From contig NC_015761.1 of the NCBI RefSeq assembly GCF_000252995.1, positions 2,046,001-2,110,000 on the forward strand: 64,000 nt of DNA, given 5' to 3'. A program made the translations under genes and the position numbers. Origin of the DNA: Salmonella bongori NCTC 12419. Lineage in GTDB: Bacteria; Pseudomonadota; Gammaproteobacteria; Enterobacterales; Enterobacteriaceae. The notes below the pieces were generated by a model. That model made no database searches. It had not been told where the DNA came from and worked only from the letters and a program-made list of their open reading frames with translations. How positions within the stretch are numbered: position 1 is the first letter of the stretch; every line of letters begins with the position of its first letter. Below are positions 25,381-34,235 of this stretch, piece by piece.

Positions 25381-26457
25381 TCAACGCAAACTTTGTATTA
25401 AATTCAAATACAGATTTTTATTATTAGTAATTTCAAATTGTTCACTAATATCTTTTGCAGCTTTATAGTAATTTGTATAATCATTTAAAATAATTTGTAG
25501 TTTTTCCGTAAGATCCGTTAACTCATTGTTGAATAATAGACCATTCTTATATCCCTCTGAATTCGATATTAATAGTTCACCACAACCACCAACATTGCTA
25601 AGCAGTAAGGGTAAGTTAGCCGTAGCAGCTTCAACCGCTGACATCGGTAATCCTTCACTATCTGATGATAAAACAAAAAGATCATATTCTTTAAAGTTAA
25701 TAAAATTTCTTATTTCACCAAGAAAAAAAATATTTTTTACATATTTATAGCTATTTTTTAACTCGGATAAAAGAGGCCCGTCACCAATAAAATAAAAATT
25801 AACGTCAGGAAAGTTCAATGCGACCTCTGCTAATAAGTCTGGCCGTTTAGGATGAATCATTCGACCTAAAAACAAAATCCTTTTAACATCATTAACGAAT
25901 TGTTTCTTTTCACAAGGTTTAGCACCATTTCGAATAACTATAGTTTTAGTTGGACTGATACCTATCAAATTAATTGCTTTATATTGATCATTATTAGAAA
26001 CACATAATATTTTATCTGTAAAGACAGATAAAATTTTTTCTATAAAACAAAAAACGAATTTTAGACGCCCTCCATTATATAAACAAGACCATCCATGGGA
26101 AACATATATATGTTTATGTTGAAATATCAACTTAGCAATGCGTGAGTATAATCCTGCAGAAGCAGAATTAGAAATAACGAAGTGGGCATTGAATTTCTTC
26201 AAGGCAGACCGAATTTTAAAGATAGTATCAGGCCTTCTCATACTTGCAAGACCAGGAATAATAACAACCCTTTTTGGGTCAAAGAAACCAGTCAACCATC
26301 CGTAATCTGACGTTACTAAAAAAATATTATATTCTGATTCTAGAATTTCTTTTAAATGTAAAACCCAAGTTTGGGCTCCTCCGATTTCAGATTTACTTAT
26401 AATAATTACAATATTTTTCGGCACCAGCTTTAAGTCATTTCTTGTTAGCTGTTTCAT
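25381..26457 (-). CDS. O-antigen glycosyltransferase, GT4 family
   Basis: This 358-residue protein has the GT-B fold of GT4 retaining glycosyltransferases. Visible are an N-terminal SEIGGAQTWVLHL acceptor-side motif, a central VIRNGAKP and the C-terminal EX7E motif in SSDSEGLPMSAVEA. It probably adds one sugar to the lipid-linked O-unit on the cytoplasmic face. The start overlaps the preceding glycosyltransferase gene by 23 bases. The strongly A+T-rich codons are typical of O-antigen loci. Donor and linkage cannot be told from sequence alone. Confidence 0.85.
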   Translation of the reverse strand: MKQLTRNDLKLVPKNIVIIISKSEIGGAQTWVLHLKEILESEYNIFLVTSDYGWLTGFFDPKRVVIIPGLASMRRPDTIFKIRSALKKFNAHFVISNSASAGLYSRIAKLIFQHKHIYVSHGWSCLYNGGRLKFVFCFIEKILSVFTDKILCVSNNDQYKAINLIGISPTKTIVIRNGAKPCEKKQFVNDVKRILFLGRMIHPKRPDLLAEVALNFPDVNFYFIGDGPLLSELKNSYKYVKNIFFLGEIRNFINFKEYDLFVLSSDSEGLPMSAVEAATANLPLLLSNVGGCGELLISNSEGYKNGLLFNNELTDLTEKLQIILNDYTNYYKAAKDISEQFEITNNKNLYLNLIQSLR

Positions 26458-27535
26458 AAAATTCCAACCATTTATTTGAAATAGTATCTAAAGAGTAATG
26501 TGTCTCAATTCTTTCTCTTGCAGTTATCCCTAAACGCTTTCTCTTAGTTTTTGTAAGTTCTAATGCTGATAAAATCGTTTCAGATAACGCATCTGGGTTA
26601 TTAGTTGGCACAATAAACCCCGCATTACCAACTATCTCTTTTACCCCTCCACAATCTGTTGCCACTACTAAACCTTCACAACTCATTGCTTCACAGATAA
26701 CCAGAGGCATTCCTTCCCAAGAAGATGACATAACATATAAATCCATGGCCGACATCCATTCTTTTACATCAAAGCGAATGCCGAGCCAATGTATATACTG
26801 TGATACACCTATTTGTTCAGCATATGATAATAATTGTTGCTCATCAGGGCCAGTTCCAATTATTGCAAGATGTACCACTTTCACAGCGATTACTCTCTGC
26901 AATGCATTCAACATATTTTTATAATTCTTAGCTTCTGTTAAACGCCCAACAGCCAGCATTAGCACATCTTCTTCCTTTAATTTTAACTCTCTTCTTTTAT
27001 TAATTCTTGATTCGAGAGAATATTTGAACAGATTTGTATCAATACCATTATAAAATGCAACCATCCGTCCTTTTTTCACTGCGCCTTTATTTATAAAGCT
27101 TTCAACCGCCTCGTTGCTAACATTTGTTGAAAAAGTGGTTAAAAAGTCAGTAACTCTATACAGGCACATCCTCAACCTACCACCTTCATTAGTATTATGT
27201 GCGGTGCTAATCAGAACAGGAAAAGGGCAAAGTAATCGCAATATTCGGGAAAAAATATTAGCATGAAACATATGGCTATGAACTATTTGAGGTTTAAACT
27301 CTTTTAAAATCTTTCTAGCCTGAAAAATACACCTACAAAAGCTAACTATATTTTTCTTTAAATCTAGTACATGAATATTTATATCATCATTTACAGGATT
27401 ATTGATAACAGAATTATTCAAACACAATATAATAACTTTATGGCCCTCTTTATAAAAGCTATCTGCTAAGTCACATACTTGTTTCTCAGCCCCCCCCATT
27501 CCTAAACTAGTAGTCACCAGACAAATATTTTTCAT
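26435..27535 (-). CDS. O-antigen glycosyltransferase, GT4 family
   Basis: This 366-residue GT4 glycosyltransferase has N-terminal TSLGMGGAEKQVCDLA, the middle-domain start VAFYNGIDTNLF and VGRLTEAKNY. The nucleotide-sugar EX7E motif lies in SSSWEGMPLVICEAM. It overlaps the upstream gene by an ATGA junction (27532-27535), so the two are translationally coupled. The specific sugar is unknown. Confidence 0.87.
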   Translation of the reverse strand: MKNICLVTTSLGMGGAEKQVCDLADSFYKEGHKVIILCLNNSVINNPVNDDINIHVLDLKKNIVSFCRCIFQARKILKEFKPQIVHSHMFHANIFSRILRLLCPFPVLISTAHNTNEGGRLRMCLYRVTDFLTTFSTNVSNEAVESFINKGAVKKGRMVAFYNGIDTNLFKYSLESRINKRRELKLKEEDVLMLAVGRLTEAKNYKNMLNALQRVIAVKVVHLAIIGTGPDEQQLLSYAEQIGVSQYIHWLGIRFDVKEWMSAMDLYVMSSSWEGMPLVICEAMSCEGLVVATDCGGVKEIVGNAGFIVPTNNPDALSETILSALELTKTKRKRLGITARERIETHYSLDTISNKWLEFYETANKK

Positions 27536-28626
27536 TGTGCTCCTTTCTTTTTTAACAAATCAATCCATACAGGACCAATAATATCAATACAAAATTTCTC
27601 TGAATTTCTATAAGAATTTTCACGGATTTTGCAGTAGAACTCATGATCATTATCGAATAAATTAATAATATGTATTAATTTCTTTTCAAACGCAAAATGA
27701 TCTTGATCTTCAATCACCCATCCAGTGCTATTATTATCTATAAGTTCGGCAGGCCCTGTCTCACAATCAAATGATAATATGGGAAGTCCATACTCTTGCG
27801 CTTCTAGCAGAACCATCGGGAAGCCTTCATATCGAGAAGTCATTAAATATAATGACGCTTCTTTATATATCTTATCGATATCTTTTGTCGCGGGCAAAAT
27901 ATCTATATTTTTTATGCCATAATTTTGGCATAGTTGTTTAAGATATAGTTCATCCTCTCCATTCCCGACAATTTTCAACACCCACTCTTTATTATGTGGA
28001 TAAGTTTGCGCCCAGATTTTAATTAAAGAATCGAATCCTTTCTGATGAGTTAATCTACCTATAGCCAAAGCAATTCGAGGTGATGAAGAAAAATCCAGAT
28101 TATTATTAACAAATGGTACAGGATTATAAATCCTTTTTATAGTTGCTCTGCACTTTAAATTAGCTTCCCAATACATTTTATCTCGTTCGGTAAGTGTAAT
28201 TACCGTATCGCAATATCGAGCAGCTAGATATCTTGCCAAACTTCTCGATTTTTTATTTAAGTTTATCTTATAGTTAAAATGCTCCCAACAAATATTTTGA
28301 ATATTTAAATTAGCAGTAGCAGGGATGGAATAAAGAGAGAGCATTGATTCAACGGAAATCAATGATTCGATATTGTTTTGCTTTATAAATCGCCTCAACT
28401 TAATAATAACAAAAGGAAAATTTACCATTCCTCTTCGTTGGGTTTCAAATAAAGTATTTCTTTTTACTTTTAGATCTAAAGGAAAATAAGATTTATTTGT
28501 ACCATATATACTTGTTATATGAATTTCAAAATCGAATTGTGCGAGGTAATTGGCAATAATGCAGGTTACTCTCTCCGTACCTCCCGACCTACTTATATCA
28601 CCTACAAAGAAACAAACTTTTTTCAC
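27532..28626 (-). CDS. O-antigen glycosyltransferase, GT4 family
   Basis: This 364-residue GT4 glycosyltransferase shows GDISRSGGTERVTCIIA at the N-terminus, AIGRLTHQKGFDSL in the middle and TSRYEGFPMVLLEAQEYG (EX7E) near the C-terminus. The start codon is GTG at 28626 with AAGGA about 10 bases before it. Upstream lies the 874-base gap with degenerate sequence, so the gene may rely on read-through from wzx and the GT2 gene. Confidence 0.87.
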   Translation of the reverse strand: MKKVCFFVGDISRSGGTERVTCIIANYLAQFDFEIHITSIYGTNKSYFPLDLKVKRNTLFETQRRGMVNFPFVIIKLRRFIKQNNIESLISVESMLSLYSIPATANLNIQNICWEHFNYKINLNKKSRSLARYLAARYCDTVITLTERDKMYWEANLKCRATIKRIYNPVPFVNNNLDFSSSPRIALAIGRLTHQKGFDSLIKIWAQTYPHNKEWVLKIVGNGEDELYLKQLCQNYGIKNIDILPATKDIDKIYKEASLYLMTSRYEGFPMVLLEAQEYGLPILSFDCETGPAELIDNNSTGWVIEDQDHFAFEKKLIHIINLFDNDHEFYCKIRENSYRNSEKFCIDIIGPVWIDLLKKKGAQ

Positions 28627-29500
28627 AGATAATCCTTTTATAATATTATCTTATACTCACTATACTACTTTAGATGATAATCTCGAATAGTAGTAGATAG
28701 TTGGAAAAATCGCAAAGCCAAATCGAACCATAACAGTATTCATAACATTTGCTTTAATACAATATTTGGATGTTATGTCTGGCAATATTAGTATTAATGT
28801 AAAGCATAATAGTTATATTCTCATCACTATTGGTACGTTCATGAAGGTTATGACCAAGATTGTGTTATATACCAGAACACCACTTATCAAAAAGGTTATT
28901 AATGGGCATTGTTCTTTTTTAATCTATAATAGTTTGAATTTAAAATCTTTTAACAACCAAATAAAAATATTATTTATGTAAAGCCTCTTCTCTAAGCAAA
29001 ATAAAAACATTTTATATCCAATAAGTCAATAAGAATAAAGTTAATATTACATGTGCTCTTTATAAAATCAATAAAACATAAAACTATCGCTTAAAAGACT
29101 GAAACAATAAATTAAAACTAAAACAAATAAGAATCTTCATGAGAATAAAAAATCATAAATTTGAGGAATGTATTACCCCGTCTTGTTTAATCTTAATAAC
29201 TCATTATATACAGTCACCTAAACATATCTATCCCCGTAAACGCTTATTACATAGAGAGAAACTATAGTCTTTATCGTGAGGATAAGGGCTGGACTGAAAA
29301 ATCTGCTTTGCTTAGTCTCTTATTACAAATAACTTATAATTACTACGAAGAAAGATCGCAAGATTATAAAATTGCCTATCTTCTTTTGAAGGTTTGATAT
29401 AATATTTTATATTTTTGACATGGCATTTTTAATGCCTTATAAATAATTAAATTTTTATAACCATAAAATAACTTAATAGCAAGACTCAACTATAACAATA
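28627..29500. other. 874-base gap inside the O-antigen operon without an intact gene
   Basis: The stretch is extremely A+T-rich and lies where an O-antigen polymerase gene (wzy) would be expected. The only frame in it as long as 60 codons that begins at a start codon is the 71-codon one at 28766-28981 on the plus strand, which I do not support. The minus strand holds a hydrophobic frame with stops, listed separately. A start-less plus-strand frame at 29200-29397 (65 codons, with GWTEKSALLSLLLQ) is open but unrecognised. Confidence 0.7.
28660..29160 (-). pseudogene. Probable remnant of the O-antigen polymerase gene wzy
   Basis: Reading the minus strand in one frame from about 29160 to a stop at 28660 gives mostly hydrophobic, aromatic-rich peptide broken by stops. 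Parts are FLFVLVLIYCFSLL, IGYKMFLFCLEKRLYINN, PLITFLISGVLVYN and MNTVMVRFGFAIFPTIYYY. Stops fall at 29026-29028, 28924-28926 and 28813-28815, plus several between 29028 and 29160. From 29028 to 28660 there are fewer stops than random DNA this A+T-rich should have. The look is that of a multi-membrane protein C-terminus. With no intact wzy in the cluster, a decayed wzy is the best reading, but composition alone can mimic hydrophobicity. Confidence 0.4.
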
Positions 29501-30313
29501 TTAATTTCCCCTAAACAGGAAACTACAATATATAGCTTGCATATAGCGTAAAATAGTCTTGATCAATCCCAATGGATTTTTAAGTAAATACTTTAACGGA
29601 ATATTTTTTAACATACTCTTTCTTGCCAAAAGATGGCCCTTATAATGTTTCCTGAAAGAACTTTTGCTAAGTCGATTATGAGAATCGTCATCATAAAAAA
29701 CCCTGACAATTTTATTTACATAAAAGAAATTGTATTTTTTAGAAATTAAGCTATAAAGCCATATTTCAGGAATAAATTTCATCCCTTCTTCAATAGGATA
29801 ATAATAATTTTTTAACATTGATGTTTTAAAAATGTCAATTCGCTCTTGATATATACCACTAGCAAACTCCTCGAACCATGAACATATTCTGTCAGAATCT
29901 GATGAAAAATTATTATCGCTATCATGTGAACCGGGAATTTTTTTTGATAGACATCTTAGACCGATAACGCTTTCATTTGATGATATTATATCCACATCGT
30001 TAATAACAGCATCGAGGCAATCTTCATTTAATGCGTCATCTGAATCAAGCCCTATAAAATATTGCCCTCTGGCTTTCTCAAGCGCTAAATTCCAGGCAGC
30101 CTGCTTTCCTGCATTCTCTTGATATATGTACAAAATATCAATTTTCTTTTCGCTAATGAATTTATATATTAATTCTTTAGTTCCATCGTTAGAACCATCA
30201 TCTATAACCAGCCATTCTAGTGACTCGAAGTTTTGACTTACAATACTTCTATAACATCTTTCAAGGTAATTCTTCCTATTATATGTAGGTGTAAATATTG
30301 TAAATTTAATCAT
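29501..30313 (-). CDS. O-antigen glycosyltransferase, GT2 family
   Basis: This 270-residue GT-A-fold glycosyltransferase begins FTIFTPTYNRKNYLERC. It has the nucleotide-binding VIDDGSNDGT and the metal-binding DxD equivalent in FIGLDSDDALN (about residue 95). It is an inverting family that probably adds one sugar of the O-unit. The start overlaps the wzx stop by 8 bases. A+T-rich like its neighbours. Donor specificity is not readable from sequence. Confidence 0.87.
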   Translation of the reverse strand: MIKFTIFTPTYNRKNYLERCYRSIVSQNFESLEWLVIDDGSNDGTKELIYKFISEKKIDILYIYQENAGKQAAWNLALEKARGQYFIGLDSDDALNEDCLDAVINDVDIISSNESVIGLRCLSKKIPGSHDSDNNFSSDSDRICSWFEEFASGIYQERIDIFKTSMLKNYYYPIEEGMKFIPEIWLYSLISKKYNFFYVNKIVRVFYDDDSHNRLSKSSFRKHYKGHLLARKSMLKNIPLKYLLKNPLGLIKTILRYMQAIYCSFLFRGN

Positions 30314-31562
30314 TTTTGCAATCTTTTAATCCACGTCTAAATAAAACAAATGTAATTACTGACATAGTCAAATAATTAATATTAAAAACCATAGTTACAT
30401 TAGATTTTGAAAGCAAGTCGAACCAAATGTAATACATCGCACAGGAGAAAAACATCATTGAAATCCATTTAGTTAGTATCGCTTTATTATTCCTATACTT
30501 GTAAAACACCTGCATAAGAATGGTATCTACTGCATAAAATAATAATGAAGGTAATAACGAGATAGCCAACGTAGCTGCTTGAATATATGAATCCCCATAT
30601 ACTATGGTAATAATACTTTTCAAAAAAAACAAGCAAAAGACCTGCATCATAAAAACAAGCATAATGAGCAATAAAGATATAAGCTTTATATTTTTCAACA
30701 TTGTTTTTTTTGGCATTGATTGAAAAATATATTTTGGGGAAATTGTCTGAATCACTATAACTAATAATAAAAATGCCTGTTCAATAAACTGAACAGCAAC
30801 GCCATACATAGCTAACGTCTCATAAGAGAAGTACTTTTCAACAAAAAACCTGTCAATTCTAAGATAAATCATCATACTAATTAGAGGGACCCATAATAAA
30901 CACCCTCTTTTTAATACTATTAAAAATACTTTTTTTGAAAAATTCAGCCTTATTTTACTTTTATATAAAAGCAATGATAGTATTAGAGCCAAAAGAATAG
31001 ATTCACTGGCTCTTGAAAAATAAATGAGATTACTTTCGAAAATTTTAAATGCGACCAAAACAAATATTGTACGCAATGCTAGTGATAAGCAGCGAGCCAG
31101 AACTACTTTTTTCATGTCTATTTTTGCTTGAAAATAGTTAGTTATCGCACCGAAAGGCTCATTGAATAAAAGCACTAACGAAAGAGAAAGAAGCATATGT
31201 TGTATCACTAAATCATTTACTAACACAAGAGAGTATATATTCAAAACCAAAAATGATAGTAATGCGCCTGAGAATCTAATTATGAAAGCTGAAGTTATTA
31301 ATTCCCCTGCTAATTTTTTATTCTTGCTCAAAGCCGGCACCATGACCTCACTTCCAGCAATTAGTGCAACTGAGGATATAATAATTATTATGTTCAAGGA
31401 ATAAATCCACTTACCATAATCATTCACTCCAAGTGTACGACTTATAAGCCCCTCGCCAAAAAAAATAAGAATAACGAAATATAGCTTCTCACTTATAAGC
31501 CACAAGATATTCTTAACAATAGCATTGTCTAATAATTTTTTCATTTTTAATTTACTATGCAT
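30306..31562 (-). CDS. wzx: O-antigen flippase Wzx
   Basis: This 418-residue integral membrane protein has about 12 hydrophobic segments and no hydrophilic domains, with N-terminal SEKLYFVILIFFGEGLISRTLG typical of the polysaccharide transporter (PST/MATE-like) family. It moves the undecaprenyl-linked O-unit to the periplasmic face. It is the first gene of the O-antigen operon after the JUMPstart element. Sequence conservation among Wzx proteins is low, so the call rests on topology and context. Confidence 0.88.
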   Translation of the reverse strand: MHSKLKMKKLLDNAIVKNILWLISEKLYFVILIFFGEGLISRTLGVNDYGKWIYSLNIIIIISSVALIAGSEVMVPALSKNKKLAGELITSAFIIRFSGALLSFLVLNIYSLVLVNDLVIQHMLLSLSLVLLFNEPFGAITNYFQAKIDMKKVVLARCLSLALRTIFVLVAFKIFESNLIYFSRASESILLALILSLLLYKSKIRLNFSKKVFLIVLKRGCLLWVPLISMMIYLRIDRFFVEKYFSYETLAMYGVAVQFIEQAFLLLVIVIQTISPKYIFQSMPKKTMLKNIKLISLLLIMLVFMMQVFCLFFLKSIITIVYGDSYIQAATLAISLLPSLLFYAVDTILMQVFYKYRNNKAILTKWISMMFFSCAMYYIWFDLLSKSNVTMVFNINYLTMSVITFVLFRRGLKDCKND

Positions 31563-31683
31563 TAATTTCTCTTGCTAATTTAAGAAGCACCATTGACGAT
31601 TTAAATTTTCATACTTATTGAAACTTTCAACGAATGTATTTAATAAAGTCATTATAGTATTATAATTGTTAACTAAACAAACA

Positions 31684-31721
31684 ACGCTACCGCCCCTGGC
31701 TTTATAGCTACCAGTGCACTG
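31684..31721 (-). promoter_or_regulatory. JUMPstart element with ops site before the O-antigen operon
   Basis: On the minus strand the sequence reads CAGTGCACTGGTAGC and ends in GGCGGTAGCGT (31684-31694), the ops pause site that recruits RfaH to transcribing polymerase. It lies about 120 bases upstream of wzx. RfaH binding allows read-through of the long, A+T-rich operon. Confidence 0.93.
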
Positions 31722-31874
31722 CGTTGTTTCGTTAGTATATGTTGATAGTTCTAATTATAGATTTCTAATTGTCTTACCATTTCAAACCAAAAACAAGAAA
31801 AAATCTTGCAACAAGCAATCTAAATTTAAGGTGTAAATATGATCTTCTCGAGTTATTTTACTGTGTTTATTGAG

Positions 31875-31929
31875 ATGGCAGTAAACATTCCTGCCGCTAT
31901 AACAGCAAGCCGCGAATATTTACTGCCAT
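31875..31929. repeat. Long inverted repeat between galF and the O-antigen operon
   Basis: ATGGCAGTAAACATTC (31875-31890) is matched at 15 of 16 positions by the reverse complement of 31914-31929, around a 23-base loop. It lies 41 bases after the galF stop and before the JUMPstart region. It may stop galF transcription or form an RNA hairpin in the leader, but no T run is attached. Confidence 0.5.
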
Positions 31930-31969
31930 TGGGGATTTAAGCCAAGCTAACTGATGTTGCTAAAGGATT

Positions 31970-32863
31970 TTACTCAGTAAGCAATTGCTCTATGCTCTTA
32001 CGGAACTTCGCCCCTTCTTTCAGGTTACGCAGCCCATACTTCACAAATGCCTGCATATAGCCCATTTTTTTACCGCAGTCATAGCTGTCGCCCGTCATCA
32101 GCATCGCGTCAACCGACTGTTTTTTCGCCAGCTCAGCAATGGCATCGGTGAGCTGGATACGCCCCCAGGCGCCGGGTTCGGTTCTTTCCAGTTCTGCCCA
32201 GATGTCATCTGAAAGCACATAACGACCTACCGCCATCAGATCGGAATCTAAAGTCTGCGGCTGATCCGGTTTTTCGATAAATTCGACAATCCGGCTCACT
32301 TTGCCTTCATTATCCAGCGGCTCTTTGGTCTGGATAACAGAATACTCCGATAAATCGCCTTTCATGCGCTTCGCCAGCACCTGGCTGCGGCCCGTTTCGT
32401 TGAAACGCGCTACCATCGCCGCGAGGTTATAGCGCAGCGGATCGGCAGTAGCATCATCAATAATGATATCAGGAAGGACCACGACAAAAGGGTTATCACC
32501 CACCACCGGACGCGCGCACAAAATAGAGTGCCCAAGCCCCAATGGCTGCGCCTGACGAACGTTCATGATAGTCACGCCCGGCGGGCAGATAGATTGCACT
32601 TCCGCCAGAAGCTGGCGCTTAACGCGCTGCTCAAGAAGCGATTCAAGTTCATAAGAGGTATCGAAGTGGTTCTCAACGGCATTTTTAGATGCGTGAGTCA
32701 CCAAAACGATTTCTTTGATCCCTGCAGCCACAATCTCATCAACAATGTACTGAATCATCGGTTTGTCGACGATCGGTAGCATCTCTTTTGGGATTGCCTT
32801 GGTGGCAGGCAACATGTGCATACCCAACCCCGCTACCGGTATAACTGCTTTCAAATTAGTCAT
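31970..32863 (-). CDS. galF: GalF, GalU-like regulator of UDP-glucose pyrophosphorylase
   Basis: This 297-residue nucleotidyltransferase homologue resembles GalU but is thought to modulate it rather than act as an efficient UDP-glucose pyrophosphorylase. The signature loop reads GLGMHMLPATKAIPKEMLP, with MH where GalU has TR, as is usual for GalF. The frame is open 39 codons further upstream, but the canonical MTNLKAVIPVAG at 32863 has an AGGAGAG site. It marks the left border of the O-antigen locus. Confidence 0.95.
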   Translation of the reverse strand: MTNLKAVIPVAGLGMHMLPATKAIPKEMLPIVDKPMIQYIVDEIVAAGIKEIVLVTHASKNAVENHFDTSYELESLLEQRVKRQLLAEVQSICPPGVTIMNVRQAQPLGLGHSILCARPVVGDNPFVVVLPDIIIDDATADPLRYNLAAMVARFNETGRSQVLAKRMKGDLSEYSVIQTKEPLDNEGKVSRIVEFIEKPDQPQTLDSDLMAVGRYVLSDDIWAELERTEPGAWGRIQLTDAIAELAKKQSVDAMLMTGDSYDCGKKMGYMQAFVKYGLRNLKEGAKFRKSIEQLLTE

Positions 32864-33088
32864 TATCTCTCCTACCTCTAAATGGCTGATAAAGTATAGA
32901 CTTTCGCCGCGTGTTAGCCAGTTTATATAAACCTCACCCCAACTTACTGTAATAACTGCAGTTATGTTGCGGTAAACCATTTACTAACACTACACTTCAT
33001 CAGCTATGCGGGTATTCAGATTACTCGGAATTGAGTGCATCAATATACCCAAGTATGGCACGCGGTACATCATGGCAACATAGCAGCA

Positions 33089-34084
33089 TTACTCGGAAAC
33101 GAATGTAATGTCATCTTGCTTTGCATGAACAAACTCATATTGCAGCGTACGATCCAACCCCTGAGATAAGGTATATGGCGCAGTAAAACCAGAAGAATGC
33201 ACTTTCGTGGCGTCAAACTGCGTAGTCGCACAGAATTTTTTAACACGAACTGAACTCACAGCGTACTTCTTGCCCGTCACTTTGCTCAGGATATCGAAAC
33301 AGTAGCCCCCCATCATCCCTAATGAATATGGAAGGTGTATTGATGGGATTTTTTTGCCCAAACTCTGTTCTACCTCGGCAACCAGTTGATTCATATTCAG
33401 ATCAGGTTTATCAACATAGTTATAAACTTCGTAGCCCGCCGTGACGTTCTTGAGTTTGAATTTGATGAACTCAACAATATTTCCAACATAAGCCATTGAT
33501 TTATAGTTTGTTCCTGGACCAACCATCGCAAATTTACCACCAGCGATCTGTTTCAAGAGATTGTAGACATTACCGCGGTTACGCTCCCCGAAAATAACGG
33601 TAGGACGAATTATGGTCAAAGAACGCTCATCCGGATCTTTAGCATGCCATTCACGCAAAACTTCTTCTGCTTGCCATTTACTTTTTCCGTAATGATTAAA
33701 AGGATCGTGAGGGTGCGTTTCGTCAGGATTTTGCTTGTTGAGGCCATAGACTGCAACAGAACTGGTGAAGATGATGTTTTTTACGCCATTTTTTTCCATC
33801 GCCGCCAGTACGTTACGTGTCCCCTGAACGTTGACATCATAATAAAGCGAGGTAGGACTAACGTCATCACGATGCTCTGCAGCCAATAGTACCACGGTAT
33901 CAAAACCCGCCAGCGTCTGATCAAGGATTTGTTGGTCACGAACATCGCCAATCCGGGTAATCTCTGGATAAAAATGGCTTTGCTGTTTATCCAGATTCTT
34001 GATATTAAAATCATCCACAGCCGTTTCAAGGAGTCGGGTTCCTACGAATCCGGAAGCGCCAATGAGCAAAACGTTATCGTTCAT
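33089..34084 (-). CDS. gnu: UndPP-GlcNAc 4-epimerase Gnu
   Basis: This 331-residue short-chain dehydrogenase/epimerase begins MNDNVLLIGASGFVGTRLL and has the catalytic pair in HYGKSKW. It matches E. coli Z3206/Gnu in length, sequence and position between galF and wcaM. Gnu converts undecaprenyl-PP-GlcNAc, made by WecA, to undecaprenyl-PP-GalNAc. It is found in strains whose O-unit starts with GalNAc. It is transcribed towards galF, outside the JUMPstart operon. Confidence 0.9.
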   Translation of the reverse strand: MNDNVLLIGASGFVGTRLLETAVDDFNIKNLDKQQSHFYPEITRIGDVRDQQILDQTLAGFDTVVLLAAEHRDDVSPTSLYYDVNVQGTRNVLAAMEKNGVKNIIFTSSVAVYGLNKQNPDETHPHDPFNHYGKSKWQAEEVLREWHAKDPDERSLTIIRPTVIFGERNRGNVYNLLKQIAGGKFAMVGPGTNYKSMAYVGNIVEFIKFKLKNVTAGYEVYNYVDKPDLNMNQLVAEVEQSLGKKIPSIHLPYSLGMMGGYCFDILSKVTGKKYAVSSVRVKKFCATTQFDATKVHSSGFTAPYTLSQGLDRTLQYEFVHAKQDDITFVSE

Positions 34085-34235
34085 AAATCACTTAGTCTGG
34101 TTGAAACACAAGAAAATAAGATAAAGATGAGTATCTTCCCTGAGTAGTCAACGCTGCTCAGTCCCAGCTTTAACGGTATCGGATGATTATAATCTTTTAC
34201 TGGATGATATCCAGTAAGATTGTGCCGCCTGGATT

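Noticed and set aside
28766..28981. 71-codon plus-strand frame in the O-antigen gap
   Set aside because: It is antiparallel to the operon and to the better hydrophobic frame. No start signal or family was seen.
34197..34217. Short perfect hairpin (TTACTGGAT / ATCCAGTAA) between gnu and wcaM as a terminator
   Set aside because: There is no T run on the minus strand after it, so factor-independent termination is unlikely.
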